From Prunella strophiata (lineage: Eukaryota; Chordata; Aves; Passeriformes; Prunellidae): DNA of 64,000 bases. The stretch is taken from NCBI GenBank assembly GCA_036583965.1, contig JAZBQD010000001.1, positions 27,376,597 to 27,440,596 on the forward strand. The letters are read 5' to 3'. Positions 12,095 to 26,640 of this stretch are shown one piece after another; the stretch's first letter is position 1, and each line of letters opens with the position of its first letter. The position numbers and the translations under genes are program-made. The notes beneath the pieces were generated by a model. It was not told where the DNA came from. It made no database searches and saw only the letters and a list, made by a program, of their open reading frames with translations.

Positions 12095-15000
12095 CTTAAA
12101 AGAACTTTTCTGAAATCCCATGTCCAGAGTGGGAGGTGTATTTTGAAAACACTGAAATCCATCCTTGTAAGCTGTAGCAGTCATGAATTGGCATCACATT
12201 TTGCAGGTAATGTCTTGTTTTTCAAATGTTACCAGTTACTACAAGTTCACAGACTGGTGTGATTTTAAAATAGCAGAATTGTGTCAAAACTACAAGGTAA
12301 AAAGACCTCATGCAAGCAAAGTGAATTGAAATAAGTAATGAAATGTGACAGCTGGAGAAAAGGACTGATTCATTTATCACATTGAGATTGGCAACAAGCT
12401 TCAAAACCCTGTTGTTAGCTGGCAGCAATTGTTCTGTTCTGTCAGTGTAATAGGTGATAAGCCAAAAAGGTGGAAGGAAATCCTCCACATTACATGACAC
12501 TTATCGCCACAATTTCATGGTAGTGTTTTTGATAGTAATTTTAAACAAAGCTCTCCAAAATATGGTTTGTCAGTGTCTACATAAAACTAAATGGAAATTA
12601 ATATTTTTTTTTTTAATTTGAGTATGAGATTCTTCAAATGAAGTATACACATTTCTCTAACCTCAGATTTTGCCCCTTGTTTTTTAAGATGCAATATTTG
12701 CTGGAAGTAGCTGATATGGTTTTACTGGGCCCCCTCGAAAATACTAAAGCATTTGAAACTGGCCAAGTGAAGGATGTGGTCATAAGTATTGACTGTTTCT
12801 TGTTTAAGTTATACAACTTTTTTCATTACAAGACCTGAAATTATTAATATAACAATAATAGTCTTATACAATCTATTTAAACACTTCTAAATATGAATGT
12901 TTATAAAATCTAGTGTATAAAATATAGTAAACATTGACAATTCATGAATGAGAGAGGGAACCTTGTTCATCATACTACAAAGCACTCTAACCTCAAAATA
13001 CATATATTTTTTTCAAACTAAAAACATACTGAAGAAGAGACAAGTTTTTTCTAGACTATTTGGAGCATATTCTTGAACAGCATGACATTATGCACAGACT
13101 AAAAGTCTAGCATTTCTAAATTCTTCAGTAAAAGCACATTTTTTAAAGGATGCATTTAAATAATCCACTTGCATTGCAATGCATTTAAAGTTTGCTTGAT
13201 ACTAGGACAAGAGTGCATTAAACAATCTCCTTTCTCCCTTAGGGAAAAAGGTGAGGCTGCAAAGATGTGACAGCAAAAAATATATTGCAAAGTACAAGTG
13301 CCAAAATCCAACTGGCAAAAGAGACAGGAACCTAAAATGGTTACAAACACTTTTGGCAAGTTAATATCAATACAGTTTATTGCTGTCCATACCAACAGGA
13401 AGCCAGACCATATAGCCTATGGAGTTTCTCTAGGACTGGCTGCAAGAACTTGTGACACATATTTCTTATTCCTAAATTGCTAAAATAGCTTACTAAGGGG
13501 GAAAAAAAACCCTATGCTAAGTGTGACATTTAATGCAATAATATGCTAAATAGTTAAAAATTTAGGCTGCTGGATAACTTCAGTATTAAAACTCTGCTTC
13601 TAGATCTGCTTTAAAACACAACCCCTCCTCTGAACATAATGGCTGTAAATTTTACCATCTCACCTGGGTTCCTACTCTGTCTTGTTCTCTAAAAGGACAG
13701 GGCTTCCTGAGAGGGATTAAGGTAGGAAATAAAGCTTTGTTTGGAGTCAGGATGAACAGGAGATAGGCACAGGCACTTTCTGACTAAGTAAACACTGAAA
13801 CAAAGAGATGTGAGTACACCTGCTACCAGTAAAGCTCACCATTCTGTCCTTACAGATTCAGTACACACCAAACAGATATCACAGTCTGGTGAAGCATGAC
13901 TATTTTTTAAACTTCTGTATTGCTAAGAGTACAATCCACATGATCCTCAGCTGCCAGTTAGGGCCTTGTGTGAATATCAATTTTCATATCACATGGGAGT
14001 GTGAAGAATGAAATTTTCTCTAGACAGATCAAATGACTGGGATTAAATTTGAAGGGCCAGACATTTGGAATAACTGTGGACTTCTCAGAATCTGGCAGCT
14101 TTTACATCCCTTGAGAGTCTGGCCTAAGGTATATATTAATCTGTTTGAAGTACTTCAAGCATTCTAGTTGTATCTTCTAATAGCAGCTTTGAAAATGTGC
14201 TGCAGACCTAAAAGGATGTTAATATTATGTGTATTTTTCTCTCATATAACAGATAGAAGGAGAAAAGAATTTGGGACTATCTGAATTACTGAAACTCATA
14301 TCCCAACTCTGATACTACCTTATGGATATCAATAAGAAAGAAGCTTTCCAATAATACTCACGTGGACTTCAACTTCAGGCACAGAAAAGTAGTTTTGACT
14401 ATCACACATTCAGAGCAGTCAAATAATTTATCACAGCAAAGTGGGAAGTGAAATTGGAGACTACAGATAAAAGGCACACAGGTTGGAGAGACATATATAT
14501 TTACAGTTCATTTAGAATTAATTTTTTTTAGAAAGTTAAAGCTAGCATATCTGTATCAGTCAGGTCCAGCTCTTTCTCTCATGTATAAGATTTTGCTGCC
14601 ATCTTAAAGTAGAATTGAGTCCTAGGAGAAAGGCAGCTTTAATGGTGAATGAATTTTAAATAAAGCAAAGTAAGAGCATATCAGCACAGCTCAATGCTGC
14701 AGACTGTGAGAACAGATTTGTGGTTGTAGTTTTGTCTGCATCTTTATTTTCCCAGTATATCAGTGGCATCAGCGCAAGAGATTTCAGATTGACTTCACAA
14801 GCTTACATATTTTCCATGTCCAGCAAAGAAGGCTGCAAACTCCTTGAGAGGAGTGAGAGCAACTAAAACCTCCAGAAAAACTGAAAAAAATTTTACCTCA
14901 GGTCACCTCTGTCAGCAGAGTTGTTGTGTGCCAAAAAGAAAAAAAAAATGGGGAAGGCTTTATATTGACTGTTGTCCCCACTTAATTATAATTTCTTCTC

Positions 15001-18000
15001 CCTCTTAAAAAAAAAAAAAATATTATGGACACAATTATATCTACTGTTTCTCTCCACTAGCACAGACTTGACTATTATATACCTAAAAAATAAATGGCTG
15101 ACTCAAATGAATGGGTTATGGCTGAAATAAAACTTACTTCCATGAAGCCTTCAGCTACTTGCACACTTTCAGCCAGAACAGCTACACATTTGCAAATTTG
15201 CAAGTATCTGAAAACATGAATCTTAAAACTATCTTTAATTAATCCAACCTTTTTTTTATAGCAACAGACATATTAACCTTGATGTTCTTGTCTATGATTT
15301 AACAAATTATATATGGTTTACCAGAGTTCAGTTTCACATTCTCTGTGGAACTATCATGTTTTAATTAGTTGAACTCCTACTAAAGAACTGTATAGACTCT
15401 GTGTCCTAACCTTACATATGTATATAAAAACGTTCAGATTGCTAAATTTGATATGAAAGTGCTATTATAGACTCAGGGTGATTATTAAATCAAGGCAATC
15501 CTTCTCAACTTAGCAGTCAGTATTCTTTCCAACCATTACAATTCTTATTTCACTGGTGTTATTTTTGAAAATTATGTACTTCCATATTCTTTTTTTTTTT
15601 TGGTTTATCTTTTGCAGCTTCCCAACTTTAACATTGCCTTTCCTCTGTGACTAGAAATTTATTATTTTATATTCTCCTTGGGGCTACTAATACAGTAGGC
15701 ACTCATTCCTACCTATAGCACAATTATGTTTTTAGAAAATCCAATATAAAGGGGAAAAAATTGAATAATATAGGGGTTTGGATTCTTTGGGGTTTTTTTA
15801 CTTTATGTTGAAAAAGTAAAATGTAGTCTTCTACTTTTTCTTCTGAAGACATATAAATTTTCTTTGGTCATTTTTCTCAACACAACTTTTCATAATGATT
15901 TCTCAGCAGTCACTTAAAAATAAGTGTTTGCAACAACACTAAAATATTAGGAAAAAAACCAAAAAGCAAGAAATATAGAACCCTTCAAACCATCAATAAA
16001 GCTCTAATCATGAAATTAAAACCTTTCAACACATCTCAGAAAATAATTCTCTGTATAAATTCAAATACCAGGCTTCTGCACAAGGAGACATCCATTTGGC
16101 TTCATTTTCAAAATATGAATATAGCACAGATTTAATCTTCCAAGACAGAAATATTAATGTTTTGGACAAAAAAAATTGTATAGTCATTGCAAGGTTCAAT
16201 AAATACACTGAAATGCTGCTTTAGAAATACTCTTATTTCGTATAAGTTCTTCATTGATAAAGGAAATGGATTTTTGCATTTGAAAATGTTCAAAGCAATT
16301 TTAACAGAAGGGTGTAAGAACATTTCTCTTTGTGATGTTGCAGCTCTGTAAGGAATAGAAGATATGTGGAAAAGCCCAAGGTGTCAGCCATGATGGGGAA
16401 AAGTAATACTTCTCTTACCTTCTTTTTTATTACAAAAATGCATAGCACTGTCTAGTGAGCATAAAATCTCACTGAATTCAAAGAAAAGCACTATCTTTTT
16501 ATCTACTTCAATATTGCCTTATTGGTTTTTGTTTAGTTTTAAGAAAAAACAAGTTTGAAATAAGATTAAATCAGTGCTGTAATTCTGCATAACATGATGT
16601 AACTTAATACTACTGGGACAGACCTCAAATTAGAAAAAAAAGTCCAATTCTATCTAAGTAAATGTGAATTTTAAGAATAAAGACTGAATCAACTCATTTC
16701 AATAGCTTAACAGCTCTCTCAGTGTTACTTAAGCAGCAGTGATATCAGGGGATCAATCAATTCAGATTTCACAGAAAGTGTTTCCATAGTAAGGGAAGGA
16801 TTAGGAGGTGGAAAACCCCTCCCTTATTTGCTCATACAGCTATTTAAGAGACATGACTGCTGCAAATATGAAAGACAGAGTTATGGCTCATAGTGGCTCT
16901 CTCCATTATAAGGAAAAACAGGAAAAAAAACTGAAAGGAAGGGCATGAGACTTGATAAAAAAACTACTTAAGCTTTACAGAAAATGTGGTCCCACTGACA
17001 TTGACCCAAATGCCTGTGGGTGATGGAATTTGCATTTACTGTTGTGCAATCATAACACTCCAACCAACAAATTAATCCAAAGCTAAGGAGTTCACAGCTG
17101 CCTTCTGCCTGTCAGATGCAGCCACTGCTGGCTGTTCAATCCCTGAGCACCAGCAGCAATGTGTCCTTGCCCCCCTGCAAGCACAGACACCACTGGCCAT
17201 GCTCTGGAGCTCTGGGACACAGCCTGGCATTAAGGCAAGGCTCCTGGTGCCTTCCCCACACCTTGCAGAGGCCTTCTGGCAGCAGCATCAGGATGGTTCC
17301 CAGTAGTGCAACAGAGAAAACAGGGAGTATTCAGAGCTTACAAGGACTTTAATCCCCTTTTCAATCAAAATACTAAAGACTCATCCTTTCACAAAGGCAC
17401 AAAGTGAATTTAGAGCAAAAAAAAATTGTCTCTGCCTGTATTGTCTTGTCCTGCTAGGCAAATAACTGTGGTGTCTGTACTGACAAGCTCTGCATTCAAA
17501 ATGCTACTTGTGGAAAACAATTCATTATCTTCCCAGAAATCCTGGTCAAGTATCTGTTCTAAGAGAGAGCTTGATTAAGCCACAGACAGCAGGAGATGGA
17601 TATGCTCCAGAAAGGTGGCAACAAGTTTCAGCAACAAAAGGTAGCAAATAGATGGGAAAAGTATGATGTGAGGAGGGAATGCAGGGACAGGGAAGAAGAG
17701 CTCATTTGCTTGCAGGGGAGCAGAGTGGGAATTCAATAATCAGAAAAGAAAGGAATCTTAAAAAAAGAATATCTCTATCAGGAAAACATAATGTGATTTC
17801 ACCAGTGTTAACCTCATTCTGCAGTAGTTACCCACTTCTTTATAACAATACCATCAAGATTTGTGTATTTTCTGAGAACAAATATCCTTCTTTCCTTCCC
17901 CCAAAACAATGAATGTGCAAAAGAATTTTAATGCAAATAACCTCTTTTTTACATTTCAAGAACTATTTTTTTTTTCCGAAATAAACTCTACTGAAGACAA

Positions 18001-21000
18001 TAGAAAATAATAAATTGAATACATCAGTTTTCTTGTAAGCACATTTTTTCTTGCAGAAGGCTTTTAAAGCTGGAAAATCCAGAACATGGGATATGGGAGT
18101 ATTTTAGTCCACAATCAATCCATCATGCTGGCCTACTTTTAGGCAAACGTGTGTTAAGAAAAGAGAAAAGAACATGAAAGGGAGGTAAAAGCAGCAGAGT
18201 GTAATATCTTGTAGTGTGTGAATAGTCCAGCCACTGAACTTTGTATGCCCACACAGAAAAGAAAAAGGTGAGCATGTAAGAAAATGTTTCATTTATATTC
18301 CTGATAACGAATCACACTGGTTTACCATACATAGCTGCAGATTGCCCTTCCACTTTGAGCAACAATATAAAGTGGTTTTAGGAAAGGTGAATGGAAAATT
18401 CCTCTTCTGTAAATAGATTTCACAGGTGAAATAATATAAAAAGAGATAGATTTCCCATGAAGAGCTACATACTGCAGCTTTAACTAAGACTGCCTAGTCT
18501 CTGCAGGATCCCAGCAGTGGCATACAGAGAAAATCCCTATCAGCAATTTTTATTTGCCTTTCACCCCCTACCAGCTCTAATAACACCTGCTAAATTTATT
18601 TACACACTCTGCTATAGGAAATAAAAAAAAATTGCTGCCTTGAATACTGATTTTTAAATGTCATCTGGAATGCAATATCCTTTGTTTTATAACAAAATAA
18701 CATACCCTTTCAAGGAAGTCACCATGTTCAAGATTAGGACAGTAGTCCCATTCTTCATGAAAAGGGATATAAGAGCATCTCCTGACACCAGCCTGTATTG
18801 TGTTTTTCACAGGTGTATTAATTATTTGGTGAATCCTCTCTAGCTCCCCACTGAGCCTCAGGGTCCCATCCCACCTTCCACTTGATTCCACCAACATGTG
18901 CTTTTTCTTTAACAGCAGCACCTCTCACTTGCTCATTTCACTCAGTTTGTGCAAGCTGTTCATGCTGTTCAAAGGTAAAGGAATAAAAGAAGGAGAAAAC
19001 CCAGCAATCCCTCCAAATCCAGAGATCCTGTAGCTATGAAAGAGTGTGGGAAAAGCAAAGGGAGAAGTAGCTGAGAATGACCTTCATGAATGTGAAGGAG
19101 ATGCTCAATGCATTGACTTTCCCTATCACCACCAACTTGTCCTTTGCTCTTACTCCTTGTCACACCACATTCTACCTGGCCTACCTTGCATCAGAAGCTT
19201 CCCAGTGGGATTACTGAGATCAGTGACCAAAAAATCCCAAGTATCAATGGAATTAAATTAACTGCCAGAGACAGATTTTTGGCAAGAGGTGAAGTTGGGT
19301 GACTGTTACTCATCACAATTAGAGAATCTAAAATTACCATATTAGTAATCAGCCAACTGCCTCTTTGTCACTGTGTCCCTGAAATTACACATCTGACACA
19401 CATGGTGCCATTTCAGGAAATGACATCAAAACCATGTAGGCCTTCTTATACAATTATGATTCTTAGTAGAGGGGAGCATCTGCCCCAGTAATTACCTGTG
19501 TCCCCTATGTTCATAAATACCCACCTTTCTATAAGCATATATTCAGCCTGGATTTATAAAAATTTATACCATCATTAAAAATGTTGTAGATACACAGTGA
19601 TTTTCAATACCACAACATGGCAGTTAAAGGAGATTGCCTGAGAGTTTACACTGGTTTACTTACTTTTACTTGCAAATTAATTCTGATTTTCTGCACTCCT
19701 GATACGTGAGATGAGAGTGGAAAAGTAGGACAAATCCTCATGACAAGAAAAATGCTAAGCTTGAGGGGAGAAATACAAAATTAAAGAAAGTATGACAGGC
19801 CTTTGAATCAGCATCCTTCCACTCTTGTTGCCATACATTAAAAGTTGGGGCAATTTCTTGAAAGGCAGCCTTGTTTCACTGCAGCTTTTTCAAGAGTGAG
19901 CAACTAAGGTACTATAAACAGAAAATCTGTTTGGGGCTGATGGACTTGTGGTCCCTTCTGGTATGTGCTGAGATACATGCTAGGAAAGAAACTTCAGTTC
20001 CAGCAGATCTGAATATTCTGGATCCAAGCCCACTGATAAATCTCTCTGTTTACAAGGCAGCTAAGGAGATTATGTCTGTCTTTTATACCTGCCAAGAAAT
20101 GTTGGTCTCATACACCACAGAACAATCCATGCCCTGTCTCCACAGACACCCTAAGAACTTGATTAGCATTAATACAGACATGAAAAAGCACAGGAATCAC
20201 ACACCAGCTGATACACCTCACACAGAGACACACCATGAAATCAGCTCCTCCATTTATGTAATAATTCCCTCCCCAAAAATCAGAGAGGCTTTAATATCTC
20301 AAATAATACAAAGATGTCTTTTGTGGTGAAACAAAGGAAACAGGTTGATTGACTGCACAGAAGTGGCAACAAGGGCTCAAAATGATCAGTTGTGCCAACA
20401 AAAGATAAACAAAGAATATGTAATCAAACGCAAATACTTCTTAGAAAACAAAGTTCATTGCAGAACCAACAAACAAAGAAACACACCATACCCTCCACAA
20501 TGTGTATTTAATCATGTGGATCTTTAAAATCCTAATGGGAAATTCCATTTAGCTCCTAAAATACATATAGCTTGTCCTTAATAAATATTTAGTCAGGGTT
20601 TAAATATAGTGCTCTTACTTAGATGAAAAAAGATATTTTACCTCTCTTGAAAAGATACAATAGAAAGCAGAAAAAAAACCCCCAAATCCAGGAAATGTTT
20701 ATTAAAATTGTTGTAGCTGGTGAATATCTTTAGGTGTTTTGGATGAGCACTTATTTTCTCTAATAATTGTGCTCTGGCAGAAAGGAGGACATGCAGTATC
20801 AGCATTGTGATATTCTTTTGTTGCTTGGAAAGCCAAACCCCACACACTTTGTACTATATATAATTACAATATAGTAATATCTACAATTTATTTATATCAT
20901 TCTTAGCTAATTTGGTAGCCAAACAGTCAGATTTTTGTACTCTTTTTTCTGATTCTTTGTCATATCCTACTTCCATATACTCTGGGACTGTGCTGGTGGA

Positions 21001-22366
21001 ACACTCATTAAAGACTAGATTCTGGATGAAGAGAACCCTGTCTATTCAATGAAATAAAATCAGTGAGGTTGCTTCCTTGAAAATCTCATAAAAACCCTGG
21101 CTCACTGACTACAGAACATGGGCTGTGTGGTTCCTTGTGGTGCAGATACTCTGGCTCCAGCAATTCTGATAAAGAAAAAGATACAGAAAAAGGCAAATAT
21201 GGGACCTCTTGTCATTTGCACTGCTTAACTATTGCTTTAGTTCTCTTCAGCCTTTTTGGACAGCTAAAACTCTCCCCAAGACAATATCCTGGGCAAGCTT
21301 TGATGGATACCTGAGTATTGATATTCAGTATTATTTCTGCTTCCTGTGTGAAATCATCCTGGTGCAAGGCCTGATTCTGTGGTTGCAGTCTGCTCTCGTG
21401 GTTTGGGAGTCAGTCAGTTTGCACAGTCTGCCTTGGAGCCAGGGCTCACTTTCCAACCATTTTTTATTTAACATTAACGATTAAAGCATGCTCCTGAAAC
21501 ACTTAAAAAACCTCAAAACAAACAGCAAGAATCAAAGCCCCAAATCTATTCCCTGATGATAGCAGTCTAAAGTCGCAGCACATTTGGAAGTCAGTGTATC
21601 TCAGAGGTGTTCACCCCCTTTGCCTGCCATTTGTATTCCCAGGTGTTAATCTGTTCTGAATTGGGCATTTTACTGAGCAAGTATCTCCAAATGCTTAATG
21701 TTTCAGGACTGCTGACTCATTGCATCCTTTGTCTGTTAAACTAAACCCCAGTCCCATAAATTGCTTAAAATATTAAAAACCCCACCATTAGAAATGATGC
21801 AATATAGCCTTGCAGCATTTCTGAGCCTAATGAATGTCTATCAGTTACAGGGACCAAAAATTAAAGATATAAAGCTTTTAGGACAATTCTGGGAAATGCA
21901 TGGATGGGCTGCAGCGTTTCTGAATGAATGCACCTGGGGCATATGCCCACATGGCTGATCAAAGTCCACTGAGGCTTTTTGTGTCTTTACATTTTTCTAT
22001 CTCTTCCCTAATCCCTTTTAACTTTTCTGGACATTGATCCACAGGTGAAAAGGCTGAAGCTGAACAAAGTCAGTTTTGATAAGAGGAAGCACAACAGACT
22101 GAGCTGCTTTTTGGGAGCAAGAGAGAATCCCAAAGGATTTTGCTGTGCTGTTCTTTCCCCCCAAAACTGCAGGGCCCATGTTCCAGTATGAGCCCAATAT
22201 AGAAACAAAAGATTTGAGGTAGATAATTTGATTTCAAACACTGTCAGAAAAACTGATTTGGAGGGAATGGGATTGGAAAGTAGAGGACTTATGTAATGCT
22301 TCCTTCTGCCTTGCTCCCTCCACTGCAGACATTAATTTTGCTTCTTTGCATCTTTCATATGAATAA

Positions 22367-22386
22367 AAACAAACAAACAAACAAAC
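22367..22386. repeat. (AAAC)5 microsatellite
   Basis: Five tandem copies of the tetranucleotide aaac, without interruption. Confidence 0.92.
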
Positions 22387-23194
22387 TTCATTCCATTTCT
22401 GAAAACAAGCATCTCTCAGTTGGATTTTACTTGTCCATCTGTCCATAATTATATGGCTATCAGCAATATTTATATTTATGAAGCTCTAGCACACCAAAAG
22501 GCACAACACAGAACACATCAAAGGCACTCAGCAGAGTGGAAATAAACAAACATGTTCAGACTAAAATACTGTATGTTTTTTTACTGTGAGCATTTATTTC
22601 AAGCTACAGTTACATACAATTCCTCAGAATCTTCCTGAAAATTTTTGTCTGAACAGAAAGGGTTACACAGCTTCTCCTAAATACCATTACACCTGGATCC
22701 CATAATCAAATATTAGTGTTAGGTTTGAAATTGTTCTAAAAAGTCAAATAGATATAACCAAATTTATGGGTTTTCCATTGGTTCTTGGAAAGAATATGGA
22801 AAAAGAGCTGTGCTGGCTTTATGCTACTCCTTAAAGCAGCAGAGAAGCTGCCTGCAATAGCCAGCAACCATCATGGTTATTAGAAATAGGAAATGGATAG
22901 AAAACCATCATGGTGTGTGTTAGATGTTCACACTGTTGACATCATCTTCATTCTGCATCAGAACTGAAACTTCCTCTAGCATATTTTTCTGATTATTATA
23001 GTGACTAAAGTTTATTGAAAAACATACCACAAAAAGCTGCCTAGCCACAGATGCTACAAATTTTCAGCTAAAAAAGCAGACCCAAAACACCCTTTCTAAA
23101 TTGGTCTGTGTTTTTTTCCTCATCAGATGTCATCTTTTTACCTGGATATCATTTTTATATCAAAGAAATTCAGGTTTTCATTTTAAGAGCTCTG

Positions 23195-23215
23195 AGATAT
23201 CAGATATCAGATATC
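23195..23215. repeat. three tandem 7-bp repeats
   Basis: The heptamer 'agatatc' is repeated three times exactly. Each unit contains the palindromic core gatatc. Confidence 0.92.
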
Positions 23216-23530
23216 CTGGACAGTCTCTGTTTCCACACTGCAACATACCAAATTAATCCATATTTTTCTCTTTGAATTTCTTCCTGTGTAAGCCAGCCAA
23301 TTTCTTCATGGCACAACATTCAAAATTTTAATGTGCAAATCTTTCTCATGAGACATGAATTTTAGATAGCAAGGAAAATTTTAGATATCAAGAAATTGAT
23401 CCAAAATAATTATCTCTCAATTATTATGTAAGCATTTATCCAAGTGTGGTGTTGTTTTATACAATTATGTTTGCTCTCTTTTATCCCTGTAAATGGTTGA
23501 CTCCCTCCAAACAATTTCCTCAACTTCTGT

Positions 23531-23549
23531 TTCATTCATTCATTCATTA
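23531..23549. repeat. (TTCA)n short microsatellite
   Basis: Between four and five perfect copies of the tetranucleotide ttca. Confidence 0.9.
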
Positions 23550-24774
23550 TTGTCTTTAAATGGTGCTATGTATCATTCAACATAAAGTCATTTTTGTTTC
23601 AGGTGGCAATAGCCTTTTCTCTATATGTCCCATAAGAAAGAAAAGAAAAATAATGAAATATGGATGAAGAGAGCTGTAGCATCAAGCAAAAAGGTTTAGT
23701 CAAAGTATTTGCAGTATTAACACTAATGTTTATCTGCTCATTTCTCTGTCAAATACTGAAATAATGACTGCCTGAATACCACATCTAACCAATTTGGGAT
23801 TTCCTTTACAACAATTATATCTGAGGCCCTACAGCTCCCTAATAAAGCAAAATATAACTATTTTGCCTACTATACTACTATGTCCCAGAGTGCTCTAAGT
23901 CAAATGATACAATAGTGGTGATAAAAACCTGAAGGTAAAAGGAAATGATAAATGCTTAAGAACAGAGCAGCAATCATATATTTTTAGGGGACTTCTAAAG
24001 TCAGAGAAGTGTCACAAAGTTATCCCAAATGTCAAGGATTCTCTTGCAGCTGCAACTGCAAGGTGGTAAATAGGGAAATAAATGAACGTCAGTAGGAAAT
24101 AACCAGGCAAAATGGAGGTAAGAGTGGTGACAGGTGTTCCCAAAAATAGTTGTGCTCTATTTTGTGCAAAGAAACTACACTAAACATAGGCACATTGCCT
24201 TTCACTAACATTTTTATTCATGCTGCATTTTTAGAAAGCTCAGATTTTAAAAGAACATTGACATTTCGATGTGTGAAGTGCATTGTGCCATCTCTGTGTA
24301 TCTGGATTTTCAGGACACAATAAATGATGAAGAAGGTTAATGGAGACTGCCAAAATAAGCTTTTGTAAACTGCAGCAGGGAAGATCTTAGTACAGGGACA
24401 CCAACATGCACAGCCATAGACATGCACACAAAAGCACAGCAGAACAGGAAAGGGGACAGAAATGAAACTAAACTCTAAAGACAGAAATCTCAGTGCATCT
24501 TAGAGAGTGGAATGATGCTAAAGGCTGCTCTGAAGTCCAGGAAATGGGGTAGTAAATGCTTTCATCAGTAGGAGAGGAAATGGCAGTTAGCACAGAGCAG
24601 AGTGAATTCTTTTCTTGGGCAGATTGAACCATTATTGAAAATGGTCAAGGTTATTGCTAAGTAAAAGATGTTAGAAGGGAGAGAGACAGCTATTGTGTTT
24701 CCCTCACATAAGAGGTCATAACATATGCCTCTGCCATCTGCTCTGCCCCTGTTTGCAGCTGAGGTCAGCTTCTT

Positions 24775-24807
24775 ATTGATTATCAATGTTGTAATCAATC
24801 ACCAATC
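24775..24807. promoter_or_regulatory. possible homeodomain/ONECUT-type site cluster
   Basis: A perfect 13-bp dyad 'attgattatcaat' (24775-24787) is followed within 20 bp by 'aatcaatca', another copy of the atcaat core. ONECUT/CUT and PBX-like factors recognise such cores. In AT-rich DNA these motifs are common, so this is only suggestive. Confidence 0.2.
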
Positions 24808-25070
24808 TCTAATTTCAATCTCTTCTTGGGCTGAATAAATAAAATATTGTCAGGTGCTATGTTAGTACTGCTTTTACTAATAAGTTACCTTCAATTACTG
24901 CAGATCTTAAAAATCTTTATAATTGTGACACTGTTTCCAGAGGAGATTCTGTGTCTCAGGGCTAAGCAAAGAGAGGGCAAATCCCATGCAGGCAGCTATT
25001 CCCCAAATGTCAGTGCTCAGGATATCCTCTGAAGTCATTGTATGATGCACAAAGAGGCACACCCCTGCAT

Positions 25071-25076
25071 ATAATA

Positions 25077-25128
<52 letters not shown>

Positions 25129-25129
25129 T
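25071..25129. repeat. (ATA)n microsatellite
   Basis: Seventeen uninterrupted ata units (25078-25128) are preceded by two more and an extra A. This is a typical polymorphic trinucleotide tract. It creates artificial poly-Asn (+) and poly-Tyr (-) reading frames that should not be taken as genes. Confidence 0.97.
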
Positions 25130-26605
25130 GCACAGCATTTCACCTAGAGTTTTCAGCAGTCCAAGTTTCCAGAAGTTAGCAAGCATTTTAGCAATTTGTG
25201 ATCAGGGAAACCATTTGAATATGTAAAAGGAACATGCAGAAGAAGTAATGCACACCAGTGTAGTCCAAAAGTACTGTGTCAGCCACAAGAAGCTAGAAAA
25301 ATGAAGCTAGACTAGAATGCACAGGAAAAAAAAAAGAGCATGGATGCAATATGCCTGTGATCCTCTGTTTTCTGTAACAGGAAGAGAGGTGACACAGAAA
25401 CAGGAAGAGTCAGTAACATCCTATCCATGAGGCTTGAAAGATACTGGAGAAAAAACAGAGAGAGAGAGATTTTGGCTTACTGTAAGAAATGAAGAAGGAT
25501 CTACCTGTGGTATAGAATTCCTATAGATAATATTAACTATGTTGTCATACGTGTTGTTGTTTATTTTTATAACTCTATTATTGCAGAAGGACATTCCTTT
25601 ATCTTTAACCTTGTCTAGTGACCATGTTACCTGTGAATGGCACATAAAAAGGCACTCTGCTTGTGCTGGCCAGGAGCAATGGCACACTCCTGCAGGTTTG
25701 CATTAGAGATGGTATATAAAAATATAATTATTATGAATGTATAGTATTTAAGCTACTTAATATTACAATGTTAAATTTATTTATCATGTCAACAGCTAGT
25801 CAACACATTTGAGCTGAATCACTATTACATTTCTTACATCATTACATTCAATTAAATGCTAAATATCTTTTGAATCTAAAAATGAAAATCATGTGTATGT
25901 ACATCTAAAACTATAAAATGAAAATTATACTATACTTGGGACATTATAAGATTCATGCATAAAATGTTACAGCACAGTAAAAATGTATCACAATGTTAGT
26001 TTTTGACTCAAGCATCAGATGTCTTATTTCGATGTATAATTTGTTTTCAATAAACTTTCTGAAAATGTTCATTAAACATGCAAACTATCTGCAACATAGT
26101 AAGTATGTAATTTGGACAAACTCCAGAATACCTGCAGGATGTTAGTCTTGATTTATGCAACACATAGAAACGGACAGAAATTATTCAAGTGCCTTTATAA
26201 CTCACTTGTCAGTGTTTCTGCCAAAGAATGGAAATACTGAATTCCTACAGATAATACCTAAAGAATAAAATTATTTAACTGATGTATATTGAATTTTTTT
26301 GCATGTGGGATGAGAATTCCTGTAAGTTGGAAAGCTGTGTATGCCAGTAGTCATTCACTGTTCTAACTCACATTTCATGTCAACATTCCTATGGCTGCTG
26401 TTTTTCTTACACATATACTCATGGAAAGAAGGTAGTAGCTGCATTTCTTGTTAACTTCAGAATCAATTAAAACTGAAACACTTTCAGCACACCACACTTT
26501 GATATCCCATTTATCTATCATCATTGCACTACTATAATTGCAACTGTGACTGTTGAGCTGCTTCCCTTAATAAGGGAGATGGACACTAGAAGCTAAACCA
26601 GCCCC

Positions 26606-26640
26606 AAAACTCAGAGTAGCTCAAAAACTCAGAATAACTC
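26606..26640. repeat. imperfect tandem repeat, unit about 17-18 bp
   Basis: The phrase 'aactcagagtagctcaa' is followed by the diverged copy 'aactcagaataactcaa'. There are two copies and two substitutions. Confidence 0.8.

Larger units (their letters stand above)
12095..25070. other. gene-free AT-rich sequence
   Basis: About 13 kb without a recognisable gene or large repeat. Local features are a GC-richer patch at 17100-17330 and an open frame at 19871-20329 (listed as a finding). Micro-repeats lie at 22367-22386, 23195-23215 and 23531-23549, and a homeodomain/ONECUT-like dyad lies at 24775-24787. Several acceptor-like pyrimidine-AG signals occur (for example at 18054), but I saw no convincing exon. 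Confidence 0.6.

Noticed and set aside
15505..15550. CR1-like 'tctttccaaccattacaatt'
   Set aside because: Only a dozen or so bases resemble the CR1 end and the upstream blocks are absent.
24907..25226. Poly-Tyr (-) and poly-Asn (+) frames
   Set aside because: Both are translations of the (ATA)n microsatellite.
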